Below, piece after piece: positions 1 through 12,603 of a stretch of DNA of 64,000 bases. The DNA comes from Girardinichthys multiradiatus (lineage: Eukaryota; Chordata; Actinopteri; Cyprinodontiformes; Goodeidae), in NCBI RefSeq assembly GCF_021462225.1, contig NC_061817.1, positions 10,773,936-10,837,935 of the forward strand, given 5' to 3'. Below the pieces are notes generated by a model. It saw nothing but the letters and a program-made list of their open reading frames with translations, made no database searches and was not told where the DNA came from. The translations under genes were made by a program, and so were the position numbers. Every line of letters begins with the position of its first letter. The stretch's first letter is position 1.

Positions 1-2680
1 CTGCTTGGTATACCTTGATACTGGTAACTGAGCCATACCCAACTGGATAATGTTTCAACACTAAGAAAAACACATCAAGAGACATATCATCCATAAGCTT
101 GCAATTAGCTTCTATCAGGCTAAACCCAAACTGAACAGAGGGATGACTTGTATCTGTGTGTCTGTGCATGTGTTGTGGATGGAGGGAAAGAAATGAATGA
201 GGCCTTTTCTTACAGCAGGGCCCAGATCAGAGCTTCTAACTATGGGATTTGGTGCTGTTGCCTTTCTCCCCCTGGAGGGAGTAATTAGGTTAGGGAGGAC
301 AACTGGTGCATTGTTTTAACAGAGAAGGGATTGTGCGGGCCAAAGTCCCACCAGCAACATGCTTCCCTCACAACAAAAATGCCAAACGGACTATCTAAGA
401 CACTCCACGCACATGTAGAGAGCCGTGCTTCTTTTGGGACTTCCTCTGTTAAGTTTTTTGCTGACAGAAAAATCTGTATTTTAATGCGGAGCTCATAGTG
501 CTGTATATCCAATAAAATGTCAAATATAGTCCAGTGGTGTCAAATATCCTCTCCTGTTGTTGCAGTTGTGGGCTTCTGGCTCTTTTTGGAGACTCAGATC
601 TCTTTAGAGTAAGTGTGTATGCCCTCTCCAGTATCCAGAGGCTTGGCAACACACACTGTTTCTAACTAGTATAACATGGTTATGATGCATTTGCATTCCT
701 TCCAATCCCCTAGGAAATATAATATGCCTATATCATCTGTTTTAATCACGGTCTGCTTCCAAGGAAAGAAAATGGAAATACAAACAACCAAAGCTCTATA
801 GAGGCTTTCTCAAATATGCTTCAAGTTGGTTTAAATGCACATACTGCTGATTGATACAGACTAAATCAAACAAACCATGCTGGGATAAAAAATAAAAGGA
901 GAGAACGATTCCAAGTGTAATGTATTTACAGCTAGCAGAACAGTTTTTTTTGTCCCATTTTTCCTCTTTTTTTCTCTCTGTTCTTTTTCTCTGCTGTGTT
1001 TTCTTTCTACACTCTTTCAGAAGTAAAAGAGAAAAATGTAATGGTTTGTTTTGTTATTGTTTTTTTTCTTTAAGCATCTTAACACGAGGCATGTTTGTCA
1101 TGGTACACCGATGGTAAAGCTTTAAGGTTTCAAAACTGCTAAGATGTTCCCTTATGCCGTTCCAATTATTAAGATGCCAAAGAAAGTGCTGAAGTGACCG
1201 GCATCTTCTCTGGCTGCATAATGTACCACCGTGCTTACCCACCCCCACCCACTGCACACTGCTGATCAACTGGCTGAAAATATTTTTCCCTTGTCACACC
1301 AATATGGTGAATTTCAATGACTGCAGGCTACCTACTGAAGAAGATAGCCTGACTAATTACCAGCTAATATCAGCTTTTACTTCAGTGTTACTCTACAAAA
1401 AGCAAAAGGGCAAAAATGTACAGTATTGTGCAGCAAACTACAACTCAAAACAAACATAATATTGAATGACAACATAAGCCCCAATCAAAGGCTGGCAATA
1501 TATAAGCAGGCGCTAAAAAAGACCCCGAGTCAGATCAGGAGCAGAAGAAAAAAATTTATTTGAGTGGTGCTTTTTTGTAAAGAAACAAAGTATGGGGATA
1601 TCTTCTACTTTCTTAACTGGATCCATGGATAAATTGACCTCTGTGGTACTAGAAAAAAACAAAAACTGCATTGACTTGCTGGTACAAATTCAACCAAACT
1701 CTCACTACTTAATACATCATATGCAGATGTGCAGATGGAGAGACAACAAAATGGTATATTTGTGTGTGGACTGACTCTACGGAAAGCTCTATGAGGCTTG
1801 CCAGACATTCTTCTTCTTTTCTGCCCCATGGGTAGTTAATGTAGGGAATACCAACCCTTTAAATAGTTTGCGACGTTTTTATAATCATTAAAATTTGGAC
1901 TGAAAAGTAATTATAAAAACTGCATTTCAATGAGAAGTGTTTCTTTTAAGCAATGATTTTTTTTTCATAACCCTAGCCAAGTATCTTCATCATGAAGAAC
2001 CACACAAACATTTCCAGAACTAAAAAATGAACACTTTCTAATGCCACCAAGAACTGCTGGTATTTAATTTAACAGTGATGTTGCAAAATATTTTCTTTAA
2101 ACTGACTAATAGTGTAACCGGATTTGTCCTAAATAAATGAAGGGTTGTTTTAAACTGTTTTAGATACAGAGAGTTTATATGTGGAACTAAAGTGGGTTAC
2201 ATGACATTCCACCACGCAACGGTTAGGACGTAGTACATGGAATGAAACTAAAACAGAACAGCATGCAGGTCACTGACACATCAGAGCTTTGTCCAGTCAG
2301 AACACACAAAAACTAACCAAACAGGGCGCTTCTCTAACAGAGGGCTCCATATGAAGCCCTCATAGAAAAAAATCAATATAGCATTGAGGGTCATTTATGA
2401 TGTGAAGTAATGCTTGAAGATGGGTCAAAGCATTGTTAATTCTGGCCAGTCTGGGTTTTATATTGAGACAGTGGTATATAAACCTCATCCTGCACCGAAT
2501 TTCAGTCAAATTTTACAACTTTTAAAGTATCAGAGTAATTCCCCCTTCCTTCTCATTTTCAAGTAAAAATTTCTTTTTTTTTTCAAATGCATTTTTCCAA
2601 AATTCTGAGCCTTTTATGTCCATTTAAAAATATAAAACAGTTAAATTTACTGTGAATTTGAGGCTGATCTTTCTATAAGG
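1..2680. other. intron sequence, nothing recognised
   Basis: AT-rich unique-looking sequence with short poly-T and poly-A runs. The open frames here are under 75 codons, overlap each other on both strands and have no splice context. I see no gene or repeat I can name. Confidence 0.5.
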
Positions 2681-2689
2681 AGTGGCCTT

Positions 2690-2935
2690 TAGGGAAGGAA
2701 ACTGGAAAAAACGTAGAGAAAAGGTAGAGAAGTAGGACTCAAATAAGTAAAGAAGGAAGGAAAGGCACAAGGAAGGAAAGAAGACAGGACACAAGGAAGA
2801 GCATTAGGGCACAACAAGGGAAAGGAAAGGAAAGGAGAGAGGGAAGAAAGGCCACAGGAAAGGGAAGGAAGGAAGAAAAAAAAGAAGAAAGGTAGAACAC
2901 AACAAGCAAGGAAGGATATAAGGAAGGAAGAAATT
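2690..2935 (+). repeat. imperfect GGAA/AAGG purine-rich tract
   Basis: About 245 bp almost purely A and G on the plus strand, built from degenerate AAGGAAGG units. The minus-strand reading frames rich in Ser, Leu and Phe across it are artefacts of the pyrimidine-rich complement. Confidence 0.85.
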
Positions 2936-2939
2936 GAGG

Positions 2940-4587
2940 TGGGACACAAAAACGTCACATGATTTAAATAGATTAAGGAATAAAGTCTGAAAATCCAAAT
3001 ATATATCAAAATACTAATATTAAATTACATACATTTCCAGACTCTGTAATCCTGAGTAGTAGCAAGCAATTTATGAGGCCAAAAAGAAACCCCCCCAGAG
3101 AAGTACTTGCGTCTAACCCTAAACTCTGCTTGGCCTCAATCTCTGCTCCTCGTTCTTTTTTTCCCTTTTTGTCAGGGGTCTATTTGACTCTACTATACTC
3201 TGCTCCATTATCAAGGGTGGTCTCAAACAGCTCCGGGCCTGCTGAAGTACGACCTTCCAGCAAACAGGCTACAAGAAGCACAGAGCTTGCACTCATACCA
3301 AACACATACACAGACACTTCCACGCAAACACAGTGGGTTAATAACACACAAATGCCCGCCCTTCAGCACTGCTTGTTCACAGCTGCCAAGCCTCCTCAGA
3401 GTTCAGGCGAGGTAAAGATATGGTATATTATGCAACCCAGTATAGATTTTCCACCCATGGTCCTGTGCCAACTTCCTGCTCTGTAGAAAAAAGCTATAGC
3501 ACTTTGTTCCCCAGGGTGACAGCTATTCTTTATTGGGCATGGTGGCTACAGTAAAAACACAGACAAAAGTGAAAAAGCCAAGTAGGCTACAAATTAAGAC
3601 AACAGAAAGACAAGAAAACAAGAAAGAATTCAAGTAAGAAAGAAAAAAAGAGCTTCATCAACTGATAATAAAGTTATCTGCAATTTATTGTCTGTATCTT
3701 CAAATCCTTCTTCCCGCTTCTACATTGTCTTTCCTCCCGGTTCCTGAAATCAGGTCACAACTGTTTTCATTCCTGTTTGGCTTGCGGGTTCATGAGGCTC
3801 CAAGTGTCAACATTCCTCCACCCACCCCCAAGACAGGAAAAGATTTTCCCTCCAACATTAACCCAATAACTGCCTATTAAGCCCCAACACAACCTTTAAG
3901 CTATGCCCATGAAGAGAGAGAGAGAGAGAGAGAGAGAGAGTAAAGTGCAGTTCAAATGTTGATGCTAAATCCTGGACCCAATCAACGCTGGGTGCAGAGC
4001 TGCAGTTGCTAAATAGCTGAAGTTAAATTACACTCCTGCATGGTCACTGAATTGACATACACAGGCTTGATTATTTGGTAGCTTCTACAGTATGAGGTAA
4101 TGCGGCAAGATGATGATAGAAAGCCTCGGGCTATTTGCGGTTCAATCAACAAGCCCAACAATGCCTCTTTATCCCTCAATAACTTAGACGAGGCCAAAGA
4201 AAGGGCTTAAAAAAGGTATAATGATATGACATCGCTGACTGCCATCACAACAAGATGTCTTTCAGTTCCCGTCCACCATCACCACTTCCACATAACCAGG
4301 GATCTTTGTCTTTTGAGAACAAATAATAACAATTTCTTTCCTGGCCTTCACAAGGTAAATGGAGACGCATTTTTGGGGTAAAAAGTATGGATGGATAGAA
4401 CACATAAAAACCATAGATTACCAGCTGAGTGTTTGTGTTGCTGGCTTCCTATAATAGTCATTATCATCCAGGGGTACGTTTGCTGTTGCCAAGAGGCACA
4501 TGGAAAGAATGCAGAGTAGCTGTACTAATTTGAGAAAATAGACATTTGAATAAAATCGGCATATTGAGAGTGCAGTAACACCTGAAT
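2940..4587. other. intron sequence with one (GA)n microsatellite
   Basis: No coding exon recognised. A 137-codon plus-strand frame at 3073-3486 has no family resemblance or splice context and is not called. A (GA)14 repeat is listed separately. Confidence 0.5.
3913..3940 (+). repeat. (AG)14 microsatellite
   Basis: Uninterrupted AG dinucleotides inside nfix intron 1. Confidence 0.95.
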
Positions 4588-5736
4588 ACTAAGGCCTTGT
4601 TCACAGCTTCAGCCAAATTTTGTTTTTTAGTCATTTCCAAAATGGATGCAGGTGGACTTGACAAGGTCTGGATGGTAAACTGCAACTGGAAATCCAATAT
4701 TTGCAAATTAGATCCAAACTGCATTTGGACATGCCTCTGAATGTTATTCCAGATGTGTCTCAGTTTAGAGACTTGGTCATTGAAATCCTAATGTTTGCTT
4801 TCGTAGCAATAGCAACCAATGGAGATAGACATCTGAGTGCGAAAACTGAATGAAACCTCTTGTAGATAAAGCAGACAGTCTGTTGTGTTTATACAATTAG
4901 AAAATTAACCAGATTAAAATTATTTTAATTTCACAAAGTTGAAACAGTTAGCTATAAAGTGGAAAGTTAATGGACTGACTTAAACATGACGCTAAAGATT
5001 GACTAGCTAAAGATAGGGATGTTGAAAACTAGCTGGGTGCAAAAATCTTTTTAAAGTGTTAAATATAATGATTGAACAGTAATAAGAGATATTTTGGGTT
5101 ATGAATGTTTAGTTTTTTTTCATCTAAAAGTATAGAAATCTATTTACCAGTTTGCTAGCTAGCTGGATTACTTGCTGCTTTTATGTATTTTCTCTTTGAA
5201 AGCTGTTAAAAGACACAACAAATGTGGTATCTCTTTATTTAGGAGTTTTTAAACTCCATTTTAATTATTTTTCTTTATGGAAACCTTTCATTTTAGCTTT
5301 CTAAAGCCTTAATTCAAATCCACCATTGTAAGGGTTGTTTCTGCAGATAATATTGTCTTTCTAACAACTGACTGAATGTTTTAGCTCAGTGATTGACTGA
5401 GCAAAAAATTACTGATCACAATTGATCATTTAATAAATGCACATAGAGTTTATAATAAAAATTAAGTATAGACTTGAGACAAGATTTGCTTTGTTTCCAT
5501 TTAAATTTGCAGCTTTCTGCCTCTTTCGAGGCTATATCTTTAAAAAATGACATAAAAGTAGGATGAAACAGGACATGCCTATTCAGATGTTGCTTTGACA
5601 AACATAAGATACGTATAAAATGTAGGATCACATATAAAAGTGGACTGAGTCTGATTTGGAAAATCAGATTTGTCCTAAAAAAATCATAAACATCAAATTT
5701 GGGTCACTTTTGTGTGCAGTGTGAACATAGCCTTAG
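4588..5736. mobile_element. hAT-like non-autonomous element, decayed
   Basis: The left end ACTAAGGCCTTGTTCACA at 4588-4605 is matched in inverted orientation by TGTGAACATAGCCTTAGT at 5720-5737. AAGGC..TGTTCACA ends are common in fish hAT-like short elements. The interior of about 1.1 kb is AT-rich with no transposase frame. No intact 8-bp target duplication could be found, so superfamily assignment rests on end sequence and is inference. Confidence 0.45.
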
Positions 5737-5814
5737 TCAACTCTTTCAATGTAATAAGGCCACTAAATAACAACTTCTTTTAATACGAGAATATAAAAGT
5801 CTTGAACATAGACA

Positions 5815-5890
5815 CATCACATTGATGAGAAATATTGAGGCATTTTAATATCACAAGATCTCATGCTACAAGGTTTTGTTAAACCCCTAA
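5815..5890 (-). mobile_element. end fragment of a hAT-like repeat family (copy 1)
   Basis: Reading the minus strand from 5890, TTAGGGGTTTAACAAAACC continues into a GAGATCTTGTG block shared with the copies at 25991-26936 and 36076-36180. TTAG(G/T)GGTGCAACGA-like ends are a well-known fish hAT terminus. Only one end is recognisable here. Confidence 0.45.
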
Positions 5891-5899
5891 TAAGAATGG

Positions 5900-7065
5900 T
5901 GAGAAAGTAAGCAGTAAAATACAACTAAGGCAGGTATGAAGGTGGCTGAAACAGATAATATCTTTACAGATCAACTGAATTTCAAATCTTTTTTTAATCA
6001 AGACTGAAAAACAACATTCTTGCACATTCTTTTGACAGAGTTGTCAGAACAAATAGCATTCAGAACACACACTGTTTTCGACTCTAAGGCACTCATAATG
6101 AGTATGATTTGTTTTTCTGAAAGAATGCACACCTGGGCCTTGTGCGATTAAACATGTGCAGGTGTGTTATGCATGAAGGGACACAAACAGTAGCTTGTAT
6201 ACACAGTGAAACTGAGTTCAAGCACACCTTCCTGCAAGTGTGGAGACAAATTGTTTCAGGAGAAAAGAATATCTGCCGATATAGCCCCTGTCTTCTTTAC
6301 ACGATGAGAACGAATGCATGTGTGCCTTTTATGTATAAATGTCTATATTTGTCAGTCTTGGCTTTTATTTTCATGAGTGACTGTGCGTGTATATATGAAG
6401 GCAAGCTGCTGGCTGAACAAAGCTCAGATTTCCGCTAGATTAATCTGGACGCTTTGTAATGAGAGGTCTACTGTATATATTTAGCAGTGAGATATGGGTC
6501 AGACACACAGGCAGAACAGACCAAACGGCATGCCCAGATTGCCCACACTGAACTGACCTTGAGTTGGCCGTTGATGATCTGCAACAACAACTCTCTATCT
6601 GTTTCTGTGGCAAACTAATATGGTGGTTTTGTGTGGGACATAATCAGAAGCTGTGGCTTTAACAATAAAGTTCAACATCATCACTGTTTGTCCGGTACAA
6701 TAATGATACTTATTAGTTAAAACAACGTAGCAGAGAATGAATTACTGTCAACGATTACTGCAATTGTTAATGTTGGCAATCATTCAAATTCACTCGTTGC
6801 AGGAACAAAGCATCCTCAGAAACATTTCTCGCTCTGTCCTCTGTGAGTCTAGACATGAAAAAAGATCAAGCAAACCCTTGGAACTGCGCAGCGTGACTCT
6901 GTTTCCCAAGATCTTTTAAAACATTGACGTTTTAAGCTACTAGAAGCACTTAAACTGGACTTTAGAATATACCACAACTTGGTATACACTATAAAATGCT
7001 TTAAAAAGGAACACAGATTAGTCAAGAGGAAAGTAAATTAGGCACACATTTTCAAATCTTAAAAT
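5900..7065. other. intron sequence, nothing recognised
   Basis: Unique-looking AT-rich sequence. Frames at 6142-6438 and 6737-6919 show no recognisable protein and no codon pattern. No repeat identified. Confidence 0.5.
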
Positions 7066-7285
7066 GGTGACATATATTTATATTCAGCCCTCTATGATGC
7101 AATACTTTGTAGAACCACCTTTCACAGCATTGCAGGCTTTGGAAGGATATGTCTCTACCAGCTTTGCACAGAGACTACAAACTTTTGTGCTGCTCTTTGC
7201 AAAAAAGATCAAGCTCTATCATTTCGAATAACAAGCGTCCATCAACATCTATTATTAAGATGCCACATATTCCCAATTGGATTTA

Positions 7286-7974
7286 CAGGGCTTGGACAAT
7301 GAAACTGAAACACCTGTCATTTTAGTGTGGGAGGTTTCATGGCTAAATTGGACCAGCCTGGTAGCCGGTCTTCATTGATTGCAAATTGCACCAGTAAGAG
7401 CAACAGTCTGCGTACCACCCAGACTGTTGCATGCCCAGAGTGAAGCATGGGGTTGGATCAGTGATGGTTTGGGCTGCCATATCATGGCATTCCCTTGGCC
7501 CAATACTTGCGCTAGATGAGTGTGTCACTGCCAAGGACTACCGAACCATTCTTGAGGACCATGTGCATCCAATGGTTCAAACATTGCATCTTGAAGGCGG
7601 TGCCGTGTATCAGGATGACAATGCACCAAACAACACAGCAAGACTGGTGAAAGATTGGTTTGATGAACATGAAAGTGAAGTTGAACATCTCCCATGGCCT
7701 GCACAGTCACCAGATCTAAATATTATTGAGCCACTTTGGGTGTTTTGGAGGAACGGGTCAGGAAACGTTTTCCTCCACCAGTATCACGTAGTGACCTGGC
7801 CACTATCCTGCAAGAAGAATGGCTTAAAATCCCTGTGACCACTGTGCAGGACTTGTATATGTCATTCCCAAGACAAATTGATGCTGTATTGGCCACAAAA
7901 GGAGGCCCTACAACATACTAATAAATTATTGTGGTCTAAAACCAGGTGTTTCAGTTTCATTGTCCAACCCCTGT
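7286..7974 (+). mobile_element. Tc1-like DD36E element, internally deleted, nested in family A
   Basis: Starts CAGGGCTTGGACAATGAAAC and ends with the inverse GTTTCATTGTCCAACCCCTG, flanked on both sides by TA (7284-7285 and 7975-7976), the Tc1/mariner target duplication. The element is 689 bp, less than half of a full-length element of about 1.6 kb: the first part of the transposase gene is deleted, with the junction near 7400. It sits inside an older Tc1 copy. The terminal sequence is close to what I know of this fish family, so the insertion is fairly young. Confidence 0.9.
7431..7921 (+). pseudogene. truncated Tc1-like transposase (C-terminal half, frameshifted)
   Basis: The frame 7431-7838 encodes the C-terminal catalytic half of a DDE transposase: VKHGVGSVMVWAA near the start, the second Asp in VYQDDNAP, and the catalytic Glu in SPDLNIIEPLW. 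Counting between that Asp and Glu gives 36 residues, i.e. DD36E spacing. Just after the Glu motif, near 7738, one G is missing from a G run, moving the true reading into the frame 7736-7921, which ends in FPRQIDAVLATKGGPTTY, the usual Tc1 terminus. The N-terminal paired-like DNA-binding domain and first Asp are deleted, so it cannot be active. Confidence 0.88.
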
Positions 7975-8349
7975 AGGTCTGGACTTTGGCTAGGCCATTC
8001 TAACACATGAAGATGCTTCGGTCTAGACCCGCTCTGGCTGGATGTTTAGAGTCCTCCAGAATGGTGAACCTACACCCCAGTCTCATGTCTTTAACTGCCT
8101 CAGGCAGGTTTATTTCCAGTATTGCCCTGTATTTAGCTCCATCCATTCTCCCATCAACCCTGATCAGCTTCCATGTCACTGCTGACAATAAGGATCCCAC
8201 AGCATGGTGCCGCCACCACCATATTTCACAACTGGAATGGTGTTTCTAGGTTGATATGCAGAGTTTGTTGTATTTATAATAATCTTACTCTATATGCAGA
8301 CATGTGACCCATCTATGAAGGCTCTAATCCTCGACGCAGCCATCACCAT

Positions 8350-9099
8350 GTAGGTACCAGATTTGCTCGAGTGGTGAGATCTGCTCTGGGCCCTACGCCT
8401 GCGGATGACGTCACACTATCTGATTGGCTGAAAGTTGGCACGATGATGTAAAACATTGTGGTTGGTCCAGACAACCTACTGACATACCTTTGGAAGGATT
8501 GCCGTTTGTATGAAACATGGACGACTTTTAAAAGAAATCTATCTCCCATTACTTATCGGAAGGAACAAACCACAGCCTAACAACCACTTCTAAAAGTCCC
8601 GAGAGCAGAATTAGCATGCAATGAAGTGTGGGGTTTGATGTTAAATGTTTGGACTTTAGGGTGGAAGATCACTGCCTTTTATTAGTATTTGTATCAATAG
8701 AGAAATGTAAATATTTGGAACTGATATTTGTTCTAATATATTTGGTTTTTTGGCGTATTACAGTATAATTGATATTTGGTCTAACAAATAATAGTGCCAG
8801 ATACACTGTAAACAAACTAACTGAATAAAATGGATTCATCTTCAAATTCAAAAGGGCTTTATTGGTATGGCGTAAAGAGGTTTAGGTTGCCAAAAGATAT
8901 GTGAAATAAAAGCAAAAATATTTATTGATAGAGATCTGGAGCAGATTTGATCCTTATGAATGGGCACATGTAACTTGTCCTTATAAAACGGTAATGCAAT
9001 GCAATGTAGTCTGTCCGAACAACATTGCGGTATTGTGATGTCATGGGCGGGCGCAGGGCCCCTAGCAGATTTCACCACCCGAGCAGATCTGGTACCTAC
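8350..9099. mobile_element. non-autonomous element with about 70-bp imperfect inverted ends
   Basis: Left end GTAGGTACCAGATTTGCTCG (8350-8369) matches, in inverted orientation, the sequence ending at 9099 (CGAGCAGATCTGGTACCTAC). Similarity runs through TGGTGA.ATCTGCT..GGGCCCT.CGCC and a TGAC(G/A)TCACA motif to about 70 bp, with weaker similarity further in. The interior is AT-rich and has no transposase. Total 750 bp. No clear target duplication was seen, so the superfamily is undetermined. Confidence 0.6.
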
Positions 9100-9235
9100 A
9101 CTGGCATCAGGACTCAAAGCGAGACTGCATCTTCCTCTCTCTCTCTCCACCCCATTCCCTTATGGTCAACTTGCAAAATAAAGGCCACTAGAGCAACAAA
9201 ATAAAACAAAGAACCAAAAAAACAAAAAAAAGCAA

Positions 9236-9683
9236 AACATACTTTTCTGTTCACATTTATGCAGTACTTTGTGTTGGTCTATCACAAAACATCCCAATAG
9301 AAAAACTGAAATTTGCAAACAGCAGAAGAAAAGCCTCCCCACAGCATGATGCTGCCACCACCATGTTTTATAGATATTTTACAACCTAACCCTGCTTTTA
9401 AACTTTATCTCAAACCTGTATGATCTGTTCCTTGGGCTTCATGAAGCAGTATCTTCACAAACTGAATTCAAGGGTATCAAAGTAAAAAGAGCTGAACGTA
9501 AATGCACACCTCACTTTTCAGAATTCTGAAAGCCATGTTCCATTTTCCTTTCACCTCACAACTGTGTGTTCCTTTGCATTGGTCTATCCAATGAAATCCC
9601 AATAAAATACATCGAATGCTGTAGTTGTAGAATGATGTGTAATTGTGAAAAATTGTGTTCCAAAAACATTTGCCAAGCACTGT
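9236..9683 (-). mobile_element. Tc1-like family A remnant, internally deleted
   Basis: Contains terminal-region sequence (CTTTGTGTTGGTCTATCACA at 9270-9289 and, near the right end, TGCATTGGTCTATCC) and the minus-strand landmark CAGCATGATGCTGCCACCAC (9342-9361). The right end GCCAAGCACTG|TA at 9683 keeps the terminal repeat and TA flank. Most of the transposase region is deleted, leaving about 450 bp. Confidence 0.75.
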
Positions 9684-9699
9684 ACAGTAATAGATAACA

Positions 9700-10555
9700 T
9701 TCGACTAAGACTGTAAAGATTATGTCGTTTCCTTTTATTCCCCTTTTTAAAAAGGCTGCTGCACTGAAAACCTGAGCTTGCTTAGGTTTCCTGCTCATCT
9801 GTTTCTGTTTTCCCAATACAATTCAGAGTTTACAACATATAGGCATAATCATGTGACATTACAGCTAATCTCTGAGCCAGGTGCAACGTCTGGGGAGGGT
9901 CAGTCATTGCAATTCTTGAGGAATTTTTATGTCCTTAAATAAGCCCAGAGGAGGTTAACGTTACTTTTAACAGTTTATCAATCATAACTGATACCCTAGC
10001 TTTAGGGTTTGATATTGTGAAACTGAGGATGACTATGAGAATGAACAAGGAGAATGAAAATCAGCGATTGTCTCATGATGTACTGTGTCTGTATAAATCC
10101 AGGAAGCCTGACCCTATACACACTTCTTCCCATGTACTTTGTGTGTGCTCCAGTAACCTTTTCCACAAATAACCTCTCAGATTCTTGTTTGCAAAATTAA
10201 AAGTAACCACATGATCTTTTTCGCTTTTATGACTCAAAAACTGGGGACAGAACATGCTGTGCTTAAAACCCAAAAATGACAAAGCTCTCAAATATTCACC
10301 AGTTTATTTGCCTGTGGTTCATTCTGGTAAAATCCAACTTTTCTATGGTGGTTTTCTCCTTCTCCCCCATCACACACTTCCTCTCCCATTTCACAACTAC
10401 AAAGTACTATGTGTTTTATCAGGATTTGTTTTTTTTGTCAGATCAAAACAACACTTGATAGTAAAGGGAAGGGAAGAGGATAGGTGGTTCCCAAAAATTT
10501 CTACAGGTAAAATTCTAAACAGTATTACTTGTACTGGTATTAAGCCACTTGGGTA
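9700..10555. other. intron sequence, nothing recognised
   Basis: AT-rich, no identifiable repeat or exon. The frame at 10254-10556 is low-complexity in composition and unsupported. Confidence 0.5.
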
Positions 10556-10860
10556 ACCCTAAACTGCCGCCAATTGTCATCCACCTGTGTGTAAACTCAG
10601 TACATCAACCTAAACAAACCTACCCCATGCTAAAACAAGGTAGTGGTGGCATCATGCAGATGCTTTTGTTCGGCTGGTGGAGGGAAGGTGTTCAGAGTTT
10701 ACAGGACGATGGATTTAACTGAATACAGGCCAATTGAAGAGACACTGTTAGAAAAAAGGGGTTCACTTTCCAGCAGAACAAGAAGCCTAAACATACAGCA
10801 AAAGCTACAGTTGAATGGTTTAAATCATTGGATCTGACAAACCTCCACTTACATCCTACA
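10555..10860 (+). mobile_element. Tc1-like family A fragment
   Basis: Plus-strand transposase debris: AAACAAGGTAGTGGTGGCATC (K-Q-G-S-G-G-I, 10634-10654), followed by the region leading to the second catalytic Asp (CACTTTCCAGCAGAACAAGA), then GTTGAATGGTTTAAATC. Both ends of the element are missing. Many substitutions and indels. Confidence 0.65.
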
Positions 10861-10869
10861 AAGTAACTG

Positions 10870-12590
10870 AAAGAGGCTCGTTGTCACAGCTAACGTTTCT
10901 GTTTACTGCCATCAAAAGCTGCCTTAAAACTATGAGTAAAGTCAACTTCCAGATTTATATGGTCTCAGCTCTGACAAGCTTAAGAACAGTAAGAACATTT
11001 GTTTTTATTGTCTTCAATAATGCAAAACCAACAGTAGGCACCTGAGCAATGGAGCAAGTGGACCAACTGCTCCCCCATTTTTAAAAGCAAGCCTGTGCTT
11101 CTGGTTCTCCATTGTTCAAGTGTTAGAACTGTGCTGCATCCCTCTCACTCACCATGAATCAGATCAAATGTAGTAGAAAGGTGTCTGCTGCTTCTTTGGA
11201 CTCATAGAAACTAACTGTGAAGTCTTTAAATGGACTTAACCTACATGTAACTGACAGAAAAAAAACTTAATGAGCTTTGCTGTTCTGACCCATGGAGAAA
11301 GAGGTCTAAACCTCTGTGCTACCCCGTGGATATGTTAAAGGTTAACCCCAAAAATGTTTATTCATCCGCTGTTAAACTTGTGGTTAATAGCCGGAGGGGG
11401 ATCAATTATTTATCAAAGAGAATCATAATTATTTTATCTGCTGGAATGTTTTTATAGCCCTAGTGGGCAAATGACATGGTGGTGATGGTGGCGAGGCTGT
11501 GTCTGGTATTTTCTAAATCTGCTCCTTAGTTTTAGAACATAATCAGGGACCCATGAGTAGTAGGCAAATCAGCAGCTCTTTTGACAGAAACAAAAGATAG
11601 ATTAAGCTATGTAGCAAAACCTTAGGAAATATATTGCTTGCTGAAAGTGTTAATATCTATGGCAAAGTCCATTCGACACAGTTACTAAACAGCTTCTTGG
11701 AAACAAGGTTCAACAACATTGTAAACAATTATCTGGTCCATCCAAATTTATTTATTGTCAGTATCATTTTTGAATCATATTTTTATTGGATTGTCTAACA
11801 GAGTTGGTGGATTACGTTGCCATGGTAATGTGGACTTCTGTAAATTTCAGCCTGTGTTTAAGAAAAAACTAAAACCAAAAACCAGTTTTAAGATAACAAT
11901 TCTTAACTCATGAAATGAACACTGTTCATCAGCATTGAAATGTGCACTACATATAAACTAAAATTAACCTTAAGATTATTGTAAAATGTTTTACTACTTT
12001 ACCACTGAACAGAGGGTTATCAGTAAGTTCCTAATATTTAAATGACTGACGTTAGCTTATGCTGTCTGGCATTTCTACTTTGCTGTTGTAGAAACAGAAG
12101 CATTACTGATTTTCTTTAATTGCTCATAAACATCAGTGTCAGACTGTAGGATACTACGCAAGTTTGTAGTTTTAATTAACTTTGTGACAATCCCCCTGTA
12201 GGACGACTTGCATAATGTTTCATCCGCAGCCTTTGGCTTTTCCTGTTGTTGTGCCTCATGGGTAAAATACTAGCTTTTGCTTTTGTCTTTTTGACTGAAG
12301 AGCACAGCAAAGGCTCGCCATCTGTGTTTAAACTTCCAGCACTGGCTTCACCGATGTGTTTGTCTGCGATCATTGCTCAATTCTCAGGCGTGTCTGCAGC
12401 ACTGCTTTGCAAAAGTGTGCAACAGTTTTAGTGGAATGGCGAATAATTTCTTTTAAAAACATATATGGATCTGAATGAGCATCTTAAAAAATAAATATTT
12501 TTTATATCTATAAAATATTGTTTTGACCAGCGGTTGCGTTATACGAATATTTTCTGTTTATGACAGTTTTTTTTTAAACGGTGACTGAAA
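10870..12590. other. intron sequence, nothing recognised
   Basis: No identifiable element or exon. The frames at 12176-12373 and 12246-12431 overlap on opposite strands and are unsupported. Confidence 0.45.
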
Positions 12591-12603
12591 AATCTGAGGG
12601 CCA

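Larger units (their letters stand above)
7070..8270 (-). mobile_element. Tc1-like DD34E element (family A), decayed and interrupted
   Basis: The halves 7070-7285 and 7975-8270 are adjacent parts of the 3' transposase region of one fish Tc1 family, minus strand. They include the landmark GGTGCCGCCACCACCATATTTC at 8207-8228 (complement of the V-K-H-G-G-G coding region) and, at the break, a sequence that reads ATTGGATTTA / TAGGTCTGGAC. They are separated by the complete insertion at 7286-7974. The other half of the element and both terminal repeats are missing. Many lesions; non-functional. Confidence 0.8.

Noticed and set aside
2690..3009. Minus frames rich in Phe, Leu, Ser and Pro
   Set aside because: Translation of a degenerate pyrimidine-rich simple repeat.
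3073..3486. 137-codon plus-strand open frame
   Set aside because: No recognisable domain, biased low-complexity composition, no splice signals that fit, and it lies inside nfix intron 1.
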